Positions 1 to 6,049 of a stretch of 7,326 bases of DNA are shown one piece after another; position 1 is the first letter of the stretch; each line of letters opens with the position of its first letter. Under the pieces are notes generated by a model, which was not told the origin of the DNA, searched no databases, and was given only the letters and a program-made list of their open reading frames with translations. Location of the stretch: assembly GCA_902787595.1 (NCBI GenBank), contig CADAHD010000111.1, positions 1 to 7,326 on the forward strand, given 5' to 3'. The stretch is from an uncultured Lachnospiraceae bacterium. Lineage in GTDB: Bacteria > Bacillota_A > Clostridia > Lachnospirales > Lachnospiraceae. The translations under genes and the position numbers were made by a program.

Positions 1-476
1 GCGGCTACCACAAAAGCGGAAAACGGAGTTTGTGTTAGCCGAAAGGGGTTAAAAAGAGCGTGAACAGGCGGGCATCGGCTACCACAAAAGCGGAAAACGG
101 AGTTTGTGTTAGCCGGAGGGGGTTAAAAAGAGCGTGAACAGGCGGGTGGCGGCTACCACAAAAGCGGAAAACGGAGTTTGTGTTAGCCGGAGGGGTTGAA
201 AAAGGGCATGAACAGGCGGGCATCGGCTACCACAAAGGCCGAAAATGGAGATGGTGTTAGCCGATGGCCGGAGAAAAAGGGCAGGATTCAGGCGCTGCGG
301 CTACCTCAAAGGCCGAAAATGGGGTTTGCGTTAGCCAGAGGGGGTGAAAAAGGGCAGGATCAGCTGGGCATCGGCTACCACAAAAGCTGAAAAAGGGGCT
401 TGTGTTAGCCAGAGGTGATGGAAAAGAGCTTGAACAGGCGGGCAGCGGCTACCACAAAGGCCGGAAATGGAGGAAG
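1..476. repeat. 74-bp tandem repeat array with a hairpin in each unit
   Basis: Units begin with CGGCTACC at 2, 76, 150, 224, 298, 372 and 446, so the period is exactly 74 bp for six full copies. A seventh copy decays after about 472, and the array probably continues left of the window. Each full unit holds an inverted repeat over its first 40 bases: CGGCTACCACAAA pairs with TTTGTGTTAGCCG around a 14-base loop in copies 1-3, with one mismatch (unit positions 7 and 34) present in all six. The remaining 34 bases are a purine-rich linker. Copies 1-3 are nearly identical and copies 4-7 are more diverged. The unit length is not a multiple of three and reading frames shift from copy to copy, so the array is read as non-coding. 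The linkers resemble each other, which argues against CRISPR. Confidence 0.95.
2..41. other. Imperfect hairpin in repeat unit 1
   Basis: Bases 2-14 pair with 29-41, giving 12 of 13 matched pairs and a 14-base loop. The same structure recurs at 76-115 and 150-189. It is present with more mismatches or a shorter stem at 224-263, 298-337 and 372-411. No T-run follows directly on either strand, so it does not look like a standard intrinsic terminator. Whether it acts as RNA or DNA is unknown. Confidence 0.8.
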
Positions 477-724
477 TGAACAGACAACTTCAATATTTTG
501 AAGATGAACAATTACATAATATATGTAAATCCAAATGGCATATGGAAGGAATTTTAGAGAGCAGAGCAGATCTTGATGTGGATCCGGGAGTAATGGTATT
601 GGAGTTGATCCTTTTCTTAAAGGACTGGGGATTGTGGATAGATATAAATATCTTCGCCGGCGGAAAAAGATATTCCTATGAGGAGGGATCCTGTTTTAAA
701 GGGACCACGGGATGGCGGGATTGA
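467..724 (+). CDS. Hypothetical protein, 85 aa, possibly a gene remnant
   Basis: I do not recognise a family. The start ATG lies inside the degenerate seventh copy of the 74-bp repeat, and there is no good Shine-Dalgarno before it (the upstream sequence is AAGGCCGGAA). The first residues are therefore repeat-derived. The middle reads like genuine soluble protein, acidic and then hydrophobic (PGVMVLELILFLKDWGLW, about residues 40-57). No signal peptide or clear membrane helix is seen. Close to its stop, another frame (about 690-767) reads protein-like, ending in FATEHAKDIRMV before a TAG, which would fit a frameshifted longer gene. It could be a real small protein, or the middle of a gene whose 5' end was replaced by the repeat array. 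Confidence 0.35.
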   Translation: MEEVNRQLQYFEDEQLHNICKSKWHMEGILESRADLDVDPGVMVLELILFLKDWGLWIDINIFAGGKRYSYEEGSCFKGTTGWRD

Positions 725-779
725 CCGTTTTGCCACTGAACACGCCAAAGACATTCGGATGGTATAGGAGCGTATGACG

Positions 780-786
780 AAGGAGG
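780..786 (+). promoter_or_regulatory. Perfect Shine-Dalgarno AAGGAGG
   Basis: AAGGAGG lies 5 bases before the ATG at 792. It favours that ATG over the in-frame ATG at 774 and is the main evidence that the 36-aa frame was once, or still is, translated. Confidence 0.5.
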
Positions 787-791
787 TGGGG

Positions 792-902
792 ATGGCGATC
801 AGAAAGGAAGAGGGAGCGTTAGCGGATGAAATCGGAGATCATGTGTTTGAGGAGTTTTCAAAGATTTTTGAAAGTTATGATATTGTTACAAATGGTCGCT
901 GA
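792..902 (+). CDS. Putative 36-aa small protein or gene remnant
   Basis: This short frame (MAIRKEEG... to ...IVTNGR, TGA at 900-902) follows a perfect ribosome binding site. It is strongly acidic in the first two thirds and has amphipathic helix character around DHVFEEFSKIFESY. No family is recognised. It is in the same frame as the protein-like stretch ending at the TAG at 765-767, so it may instead be the tail of a decayed gene covering about 467-902. The 43-bp array starts within ten bases of its stop. Confidence 0.3.
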   Translation: MAIRKEEGALADEIGDHVFEEFSKIFESYDIVTNGR

Positions 903-908
903 CAAGTT

Positions 909-1135
909 GTCAAAAATGTGATTTAAATGAGACAGGTACAGTGGAAGAAGTGTTTCGAAAAGGTGATTTAAGATACAGGTACAGTGGAAGAAGTGTTTCG
1001 AAAAGGTGATTAAGATACAGGTATAGTGGAGGAAGTGTTTCGAAAAGGTGATTTAAGATACATGTACAGTGGAAGAAGTGTTTCGAAAAAGTGATTGAAA
1101 AGATACTGATATAGTGGAAGAAGTGTTTTGAAAAG
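909..1135. repeat. 42-45 bp tandem repeat array, five copies
   Basis: Copies can be phased on CAGGTACAGTGG-like starts at 933, 976, 1018, 1061 and 1106, giving steps of 43, 42, 43 and 45 bp. A partial unit tail lies before 933. Each unit contains GTGGAAGAAGTG followed by the 8-base palindrome TTTCGAAA (953, 996, 1038, 1081); the fifth copy has TTTTGAAA at 1126. The array ends directly before the candidate promoter of the HAD gene. The open minus-strand frame across it arises from the repeats and is not called. Confidence 0.93.
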
Positions 1136-1141
1136 TTGCGA

Positions 1142-1171
1142 TTGCATAGGAACGTATACGTATTATACAAT
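1142..1171 (+). promoter_or_regulatory. Candidate sigma-A-type promoter for the HAD phosphatase gene
   Basis: A good -10 element, TACAAT (1166-1171), is preceded at 18 bp by a weak -35, TTGCAT (1142-1147). Transcription would start near 1178, giving a leader of about 24 bases before the ATG at 1202. The spacer holds a perfect 10-bp palindrome, ACGTATACGT (1152-1161), a plausible operator. The assignment rests mainly on the -10 and the position. Confidence 0.35.
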
Positions 1172-1201
1172 AAAATGATCAGGGAGAAAGGGGAACTGCG
1201 T

Positions 1202-1705
1202 ATGATCTATTTTGATATGGATGGTGTGCTGGCAGACTTTGACAGAGGGGTGGTGGAACTGTGCGGCATGAGGCAATTGCCGCAGGACGAGAGTCGGACG
1301 GATGAAGAAGATGCATTGATGTGGGAAAAGATACGCGAAGTAGGACATTTCTATGACAAGCTGGAACCCATGCCCGGTGCAGTGGAGATGTTCCGGAAAG
1401 TATATGATCTATTCGGAGCAAAATGCGAGATCCTGACGGGGATTCCCAAGCCGGAGCGCGGGATCGTTACCTCTGCGGAGGATAAGGTGGCGTGGACCAG
1501 GCGGATCCTGTCAGACAAAGTAAAAGTGAATACTGTGGCCAGGAAGGATAAGAAACTATTCTGTACCGGACCGGATAGCATCCTGGTGGATGATCTGGAG
1601 AAAAATATCACGGAATGGAAGGCGGCAGGCGGTACGGGCATCCTTTTTAGGAACGCAGAGCAGGCGATGGAAGAGATACTGAAATATGCGGAAATATACG
1701 GATGA
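1202..1705 (+). CDS. HAD-family phosphatase, 5'(3')-deoxyribonucleotidase-like
   Basis: This 167-aa protein is predicted to be a cytosolic Mg-dependent phosphatase of the haloacid dehalogenase superfamily, closest in appearance to the small NT5C-type 5'(3')-deoxyribonucleotidases, which dephosphorylate (deoxy)nucleoside monophosphates. Motif I is FDMDGVLADF (nucleophile D5, acid/base D7). Motif II is LTG with T79. Candidate motif III lysines lie in ARKDKKLF (115-118). Motif IV is LVDD (D130, D131) followed by N135. The length suits the family. The ATG at 1202 is chosen because the DxD motif sits right after it and AAAGGGG lies upstream; longer in-frame starts at 1136 and 1175 overlap the repeat and promoter region. 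The gene appears monocistronic. The substrate cannot be read from sequence; another small phosphomonoester is possible. Confidence 0.9.
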   Translation: MIYFDMDGVLADFDRGVVELCGMRQLPQDESRTDEEDALMWEKIREVGHFYDKLEPMPGAVEMFRKVYDLFGAKCEILTGIPKPERGIVTSAEDKVAWTRRILSDKVKVNTVARKDKKLFCTGPDSILVDDLEKNITEWKAAGGTGILFRNAEQAMEEILKYAEIYG

Positions 1706-1784
1706 GGAACTGATCAATAGGATCAGAACCGGCGATGACGATGCCGGGCAGATGCAGTATGAAGGATATCAGAACCGGAGATAA
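1686..1784 (+). pseudogene. Short frame, possible remnant of a sigma-factor-like N-terminus
   Basis: An ATG 20 bases before the end of the HAD gene opens a 32-aa frame beginning MRKYTDEELINRIRTGDDDA. The DEELIxRIRxGD pattern resembles the start of many Clostridia sigma-70-family proteins. The frame runs straight into the 46-bp repeats and stops in copy 2 (TAA 1782-1784), with no conserved sigma regions after it. It may be a gene destroyed by repeat expansion, or chance. Short length makes this weak. Confidence 0.2.
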
Positions 1785-1870
1785 CGATGCCGGGCAGATG
1801 CAGTATGAAGGATATCAGAACCGGAGATGACAATACCCGGCAGATGCAGTATGAAAGATATCAGGATCCG
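1722..1870. repeat. 46-bp tandem repeat, three full copies plus a partial fourth
   Basis: Units start with ATCAGAACCGG at 1722, 1768 and 1814, and a partial ATCAGGATCCGG starts at 1860, so the period is exactly 46 bp. Differences between copies are single bases, for example GATGACGATGCC, GATAACGATGCC and GATGACAATACC. The array begins 17 bases after the stop of the HAD gene. No hairpin comparable to the 74-bp unit was found. Confidence 0.93.
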
Positions 1871-2146
1871 GTACAAGGTGAGAGGATCATTACCGCTAAT
1901 TGCTTACGGTCCTGTAACAGGTGACAGGTTCTGTTCATAAGGTGCGCCGCCATAGAGGGATGGGTAAACGATGGCTATGTAGATCGAAACAAAGACGTTC
2001 TACTTCGTATACTCAAAAACCTCTATTCTCGTACCAGATGCATAGAGATATCCATAACACCGGCTCTTTTTAAGAGGTAACTGTTTGTGAAAATCCCATA
2101 AAATAAGGGAAATAACACTTGACATTATAGGGAGGAGATTGTTGTA
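1871..2146. other. Gene-free stretch before the PPP phosphatase, possible structured leader
   Basis: No coding frame is convincing here. Small inverted repeats are present: CCTGT/ACAGG at about 1911-1921, and CCTCTAT (2020-2026), which can pair with either ATAGAGG (1952-1958) or ATAGAG (2042-2047). A TTGACA at 2119 has no -10 at the right distance. A weak self-complementary CTCTT/AAGAG pair occurs near 2065-2076. I recognise no known riboswitch. Confidence 0.4.
2130..2137 (+). promoter_or_regulatory. Shine-Dalgarno GGGAGGAG selecting a GTG start
   Basis: GGGAGGAG ends 9 bases before GTG at 2147. No ATG lies near enough to fit the N-terminus of the metallophosphatase, so this site decides the non-ATG start. 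Confidence 0.7.
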
Positions 2147-2863
2147 GTGACATATGTTATTTCTGATATTCACGGGCAATTTGAGTTGTTTATGAACATG
2201 CTGAAAAAGATCGATCTGAAGGATGAGGATACGCTGTATGTACTGGGAGATGTAATCGACAGGGGACCATATCCCATCAGGACGGTCTTAAAACTCATGG
2301 AGATGCCAAATGTGATATGTCTTGTAGGAAATCACGAACTGATGGCGCTTGAGAGTCTTAAATTTTTGATGCAGGAGGTCACGGAGGAGTCCATTAAAAA
2401 GCTGGATCAGGAAGAAATGGAGAACATTGTTACATGGATAAAGTATAACGGCGGACAAAGGACCATGGATGAGTTTTGCGCGCTTAGCAGGGATAAACAG
2501 GAGGAGATCATAGAGTTCCTAGGAGATTTTCTGATATATGAAGAGCTTACTGTCGCCGGAAAGGATTATCTTCTTGTTCATGCCGGATTAGGTGGTTTCT
2601 ATCCCGGAAAGGATATGGAGGATTATTCGCTTAAGGAGCTTATCTGGGACAGGGCGGAATATGACATACAATACTTTCCAGATAAGTATGTGGTCACCGG
2701 ACATACACCAACACAGCAAATTGCGGGGAATACCAAACCGGGATATATATACAGACAGAATAATCACATTGCCATAGATTGCGGCTGTTATAGGCACGGA
2801 GGGCGTCTGGCGGCAATCTGTCTGGATACCGGCGAAGAGTTTTATGTATCAAAGGAAAAATGA
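2147..2863 (+). CDS. PPP-family metallophosphatase (serine/threonine phosphatase / ApaH-like)
   Basis: This 238-aa cytosolic protein has the full two-metal metallophosphoesterase signature of the PPP branch: DIHG (D7, H9), GDVIDRG (D35, D39), GNHE (N62, H63), LVHAG (H145), LIWDR (165-169) and TGHTPT (H186). The IWDR and GDxxDRG patterns point to bacterial Ser/Thr phosphatases or diadenosine tetraphosphatases rather than generic phosphodiesterases. Likely activity is removal of phosphate from phosphoproteins or hydrolysis of a dinucleotide polyphosphate; the two cannot be separated here. About 80 residues between GNHE and LVHAG form an acidic, probably helical insert. The start is GTG with a good Shine-Dalgarno. 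The dehydrogenase gene follows after 62 bases, so co-transcription is likely. Confidence 0.92.
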   Translation: MTYVISDIHGQFELFMNMLKKIDLKDEDTLYVLGDVIDRGPYPIRTVLKLMEMPNVICLVGNHELMALESLKFLMQEVTEESIKKLDQEEMENIVTWIKYNGGQRTMDEFCALSRDKQEEIIEFLGDFLIYEELTVAGKDYLLVHAGLGGFYPGKDMEDYSLKELIWDRAEYDIQYFPDKYVVTGHTPTQQIAGNTKPGYIYRQNNHIAIDCGCYRHGGRLAAICLDTGEEFYVSKEK

Positions 2864-2925
2864 GTCGCAAGAAAGTCGCAGCAGAAGTGACTGCAAACAT
2901 GATCATAAGGATTGGAGAAACGAAC

Positions 2926-3888
2926 ATGAAAATACTGGTATTAAATCCCGCGATAACGCAGGAGCATAAGGACAGGATCAAAGCAAGCGCAGCTAAGCAC
3001 AATGCGGAGCTGGCATTTGCGGCATCGGAGGCGGAGATCCCGGCAGGCTTTGAGGAGCCGGATATAGTGTACGGATTTGGTGTTAATATAGCGCGCAGCT
3101 GCAAAAAGCTTAAATGGCTGTGCGTACCGTCTGCCGGAGTGGATTTTATCTGCAAGCCGGGCAGCTTTGCAAATGAAGACTGCATACTTACAAATTCATC
3201 GGGGGCCTATGGGGTGTCCATAGCCGAGCATATCATAGCTGTATCTCTTATGATGATGCGCTGTCTGACTGTTTATCATTCTCAGATCCTTTCGGGAATA
3301 TGGGGGACAGAGCGTTTTCATCAAAAGTCATTAAAGGGGGCGCGTATCACGGTGCTTGGAACCGGCGATATAGGGACAGAGTTTGCCAAAAGAGCAAAGG
3401 TATTTGAACCAGCGCAGATCATAGGCGTATGCAGGAGCGGGGAATGCAGGGAAAGTTCTTTTGATAAAGTCCTTAAGGTTGATGCGCTGGACGGTATCCT
3501 GCCCCAAACAGATCTTCTGGTGATGAGCCTGCCGGCTACGCCTGAAACTGAGGATATATTAAACCGTAAGCGCATTGAAGCGCTTCCGGATGGGGCTTAT
3601 ATAGTTAACGTGGGACGCGGGAATGCAATAGATGAGAATGCCCTGGCGGACAATCTGGATAACGGACATCTGGGCGGGGCGGCGCTGGATGTATTTAAGA
3701 CAGAACCGCTTCCTGAAGAAAGCAGGCTGTGGAAGACAGAAAGGCTGCTTATCACGCCGCATGTGGCCGGAAATCTGACGCTTGATCATACCCTGGATAA
3801 AAATGTCGAAATGTTTATAGAGGATCTTGATAATTACTTTGAGGGGCATGATCTAAGGTATATTGTGGACAGGAAAAAAGGGTATTGA
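2926..3888 (+). CDS. D-isomer-specific 2-hydroxyacid dehydrogenase
   Basis: This 320-aa protein is predicted to be a cytosolic NAD(P)-dependent oxidoreductase that interconverts a 2-hydroxyacid and a 2-oxoacid. The nucleotide-binding motif is GTGDIG (145-150) after strand ITVL. The family triad is present: R231 in NVGRG, E260 in TEPLP and H279 in TPHVAG, with D255 in ALDVF. The second Rossmann strand ends in GVCRSGE (R170) instead of an acidic residue, which hints at NADP(H). The start chosen is the ATG at 2926, with GGAG 8 bases upstream and MKILVLNP as expected for the family. A longer frame from 2860 overlaps the previous stop (ATGA) but would add an unlikely 22-residue extension. Substrate is unknown; hydroxypyruvate/glyoxylate-type reductases are near relatives in general form. 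Confidence 0.92.
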   Translation: MKILVLNPAITQEHKDRIKASAAKHNAELAFAASEAEIPAGFEEPDIVYGFGVNIARSCKKLKWLCVPSAGVDFICKPGSFANEDCILTNSSGAYGVSIAEHIIAVSLMMMRCLTVYHSQILSGIWGTERFHQKSLKGARITVLGTGDIGTEFAKRAKVFEPAQIIGVCRSGECRESSFDKVLKVDALDGILPQTDLLVMSLPATPETEDILNRKRIEALPDGAYIVNVGRGNAIDENALADNLDNGHLGGAALDVFKTEPLPEESRLWKTERLLITPHVAGNLTLDHTLDKNVEMFIEDLDNYFEGHDLRYIVDRKKGY

Positions 3889-3939
3889 CAGTAGATTTTT
3901 GCTTTTAAAGATGAGTATGATATGGAGAAGGTGATTAAG

Positions 3940-5031
3940 ATGCGATACAGAATAAACAGAAGAACCGGTGACAAGATCAGTGAGATAGGAATGGGTACGG
4001 CTTATGTGGTAGAGGCAGAGCATTCAGAGGCTGTCAGAACCGTTCGAAGAGCCTATGAAGGCGGTGTTAATTATTTTGATCTGGCAGCTGCTGACGGAAC
4101 CGCTTTTTCTACTTTTGGAGAGGCTTTGTCGGATGTGCGTGATGAAGTTATGTATCAGATCCACTTTGGCGCGGATTATTCCAATGGCGCTTATGGATGG
4201 ACATTGGATCCTGAAAAGGTAAAGCGGTCGGTCGATAAACAGCTGAAGGACCTTAAGACGGATTATATCAATTACGGATTTATCCATTGCCAGGATGAGT
4301 CTGAAGACTGGAAGAAGTATCAGTCAAACGGGATACTGGACTACCTTTTGGATATGAAGAAAAAAGGCGTGGTAAAGCATATCGGGGCATCATCGCATAC
4401 ACCGGCAGTGATACAGGAGATCCTGGATACGGAGTTGATCGATATGCTGATGTTTTCGGTAAATCCTGCATATGATTACAATCATGGGGAATACGCCTAC
4501 GGCGGTGTTGATGAGCGTACCGATGTGTACAGGCGCTGTGAGAAGCTGGGCGTAGGGATATCGGTTATGAAGCCGTTCTCCGGCGGACAGCTCCTGAATG
4601 CGAAAACATCTCCTTTTGGGAAGGCGCTTACTCAGTACCAGTGCATCCGCTATGCGCTGGATAAGCCGGGAGTGCTGACAGTCCTGCCCGGGGCACAGAG
4701 CGTAGAAGAGATAGAATTTCTGCTGAAGTATTATGAACAGCCCGAAGAAGCGCTGGATTACAGCATTATCGGATCCTTTGCTCCGCCGGAAGCCAGCGGG
4801 AAGTGTGTATACTGCAATCATTGCCAGCCATGTCCGGTCGGGATCGATATCGCTGCAGTGAATAAGTTCTATGATCTGACCAGAATAGGGGATGAGATGG
4901 CAAGAGAGCATTACCTGTCGCTTGGCAAGAATGCTTCGGATTGTGTGGCCTGCGGGCATTGTAACACCAGGTGTCCGTTCTCTGTTGATCAGATGGGCAG
5001 AATGAAAGAGATAGGGGAGTATTTCGGATAA
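3940..5031 (+). CDS. Aldo/keto reductase-like protein with C-terminal double [4Fe-4S] domain
   Basis: This 363-aa protein has an AKR-type TIM barrel (about 1-275) followed by a ferredoxin-like tail. The tail has CVYCNHCQPCP (C289, C292, C295, C298) and CVACGHCNTRCP (C335, C338, C341, C345), enough for two [4Fe-4S] clusters. In the barrel, the usual tetrad is only partly visible. Asp is kept in NYFDLA (D47) and His in FIHC (H116). The Tyr position appears to be D52 (FDLAAADG), and the Lys position appears to be H75 (YQIHFG). It may therefore not be a classical carbonyl reductase. An electron-transfer role with the Fe-S tail is inferred. The start at 3940 (MRYRINRRTGDKISEIG) fits the family; ATG 3922 would add six residues. 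It lies 51 bases after the dehydrogenase gene and probably shares its transcript. Confidence 0.9.
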   Translation: MRYRINRRTGDKISEIGMGTAYVVEAEHSEAVRTVRRAYEGGVNYFDLAAADGTAFSTFGEALSDVRDEVMYQIHFGADYSNGAYGWTLDPEKVKRSVDKQLKDLKTDYINYGFIHCQDESEDWKKYQSNGILDYLLDMKKKGVVKHIGASSHTPAVIQEILDTELIDMLMFSVNPAYDYNHGEYAYGGVDERTDVYRRCEKLGVGISVMKPFSGGQLLNAKTSPFGKALTQYQCIRYALDKPGVLTVLPGAQSVEEIEFLLKYYEQPEEALDYSIIGSFAPPEASGKCVYCNHCQPCPVGIDIAAVNKFYDLTRIGDEMAREHYLSLGKNASDCVACGHCNTRCPFSVDQMGRMKEIGEYFG

Positions 5032-5170
5032 GAACAGAAGTATTTAAGAAGATGGTAAAGGATTGTGGTTTATAGTGGATGACAAGACGCGCTACGGATT
5101 TTGCCGCTGCGATGTATGCAGGGGATTGGAAGGGTAGAATAGCGAAATATATGGGAATGGTGAAATTTTA

Positions 5171-5914
5171 ATGAGTCTATATACGATCGGAGATCTGCAT
5201 TTGCATTTTAGGTCTGAATTAAAAGCTAAAAATCAGATAGAAGGTAAAGTCTGGCAAAACCACGAGGAGATATTCCGCAGAAACTGTGAAAGGCTGATCA
5301 AACCGGAGGATACGCTGGTACTCGTTGGAGACCACAGCTGGGGGAAAAGTCTTGCTGAGGCGGAAAAAGACCTGGAATACATCTGTGATCTTCCCGGAAG
5401 GAAGATATTGCTTCGTGGAAACCATGATATGTTCTGGGATGTCAAGAAAACAGCGAGTTTAAATGAACTTTATGAAGGTAAACTGGAATTTTTGCAGAAC
5501 AATTATTACGCATACGGGGATTATGCTTTGGTTGGAACCAAGGGATATACATTTGAAGGACCTTTTTATCTGGACAGGTACGGACATGTATGCGGCTGGG
5601 ATGAAAAAGAAGCGGAACATGCAGAAAAACTCGTGGGAAGAGAAGCGGAACGCCTGAAAGTGTCATTTGAGAGCGCTGTTTCAGACGGATACAGGAAGTT
5701 CATCATGTTTCTGCATTATCCTCCGACGAATGTATTACAGAGTAAAAGTATTTTTACAAAGATGGCAGAAGAATACGGAGCGGAACAGGTGATATACGGA
5801 CATTGTCATGGTGAGACCCGCTTTCATGACAGTATCCGCGGCAAGAAACATGGCATCCGTTATTCTCTTGTGTCCGGTGATTGCCTCCGTTGGCAGCCTA
5901 TGAGGGTGTTGTAA
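5171..5914 (+). CDS. Metallophosphoesterase (calcineurin-like) with GDHSW motif
   Basis: This 247-aa protein carries the two-metal metallophosphoesterase motifs: GDLHL (D8, H10), GDHSW (D54), GNHD (N84, H85, D86), FLHYPPT (H182) and YGHCHG (H211, H213). GDHSW replaces the common GDxxD, as in the group of predicted phosphohydrolases I know as COG1768, whose members often have GDISW there. The substrate is unknown. It is unrelated in detail to the PPP enzyme at 2147, which has GDxxDRG and GHTP. The ribosome binding site is weak (GGAATGGTG), and the ATG overlaps the TAA of a 30-codon upstream frame (TAATG), so translation may be coupled. The gap from the Fe-S protein gene is 139 bases. Confidence 0.9.
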   Translation: MSLYTIGDLHLHFRSELKAKNQIEGKVWQNHEEIFRRNCERLIKPEDTLVLVGDHSWGKSLAEAEKDLEYICDLPGRKILLRGNHDMFWDVKKTASLNELYEGKLEFLQNNYYAYGDYALVGTKGYTFEGPFYLDRYGHVCGWDEKEAEHAEKLVGREAERLKVSFESAVSDGYRKFIMFLHYPPTNVLQSKSIFTKMAEEYGAEQVIYGHCHGETRFHDSIRGKKHGIRYSLVSGDCLRWQPMRVL

Positions 5915-5917
5915 CAG

Positions 5918-6040
5918 CCGGGGAAAAAATGGAAGCCCGGGGGAAAAAAAGGAAGCTCAGGGAAATCCGGGGAAAAAAGGGAAGCTTAAGGGAAATTCGG
6001 GGAAAAAGGGAAGGATATGGAGAATCACGGAAAGCGAGGG
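5918..6040. repeat. Purine-rich degenerate repeats of about 30 bp
   Basis: AGGGAAATYCGGGGAAAAA-type units recur at 5959 and 5989, 30 bp apart. Shorter relatives come before them (CCGGGGAAAAAATGGAAG from 5918, CCCGGGGGAAAAAAAGGAAG from 5936), and a fading copy follows. Indels of one base separate the copies. The + strand has at least seven runs of three or more G. The region lies between the metallophosphoesterase stop and the kinase start. In the kinase frame it would encode a Lys/Arg-rich repeat (LREIRGK twice). Confidence 0.7.
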
Positions 6041-6043
6041 GAG

Positions 6044-6049
6044 AAGGAG
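6044..6049 (+). promoter_or_regulatory. Shine-Dalgarno AAGGAG selecting a TTG start
   Basis: AAGGAG ends 5 bases before TTG at 6055. This is the best site upstream of the kinase P-loop and is the reason to prefer TTG 6055 over ATG 5929, which has only a GGGGA nearby. Confidence 0.55.

Noticed and set aside
35..390. Open frames of 62 aa (minus, 35-223) and 64 aa (plus, 196-390) over the 74-bp array
   Set aside because: The period is not a multiple of three, so each copy is read in another frame; there is no ribosome binding site or protein-like pattern.
1..476. CRISPR array
   Set aside because: The whole 74-bp unit is repeated; the linkers between hairpins are similar to each other and are not unique spacers.
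910..1170. 86-aa minus-strand frame
   Set aside because: It is a translation of the 43-bp repeats with low-complexity Phe/Leu/Tyr blocks and no start signal.
2119..2147. Promoter based on TTGACA at 2119
   Set aside because: No -10 lies 16-18 bp downstream, and the site would place the transcription start after the GTG start codon.
2860..2925. Longer dehydrogenase N-terminus from the ATGA overlap
   Set aside because: The extra 22 residues are not family-like, and MKILVLNP at 2926 has its own GGAG.
3889..3939. Intrinsic terminator at the T-runs after the dehydrogenase gene
   Set aside because: No GC-rich stem precedes the T-runs; the genes are probably read through.
4390..4959. 189-aa minus-strand frame opposite the Fe-S protein gene
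   Set aside because: The plus strand has clear AKR and cysteine-cluster motifs; the antisense frame shows no motifs and no ribosome binding site.
5135..5140. TAGAAT as a -10 for the second metallophosphoesterase
   Set aside because: No acceptable -35 at 16-18 bp upstream.
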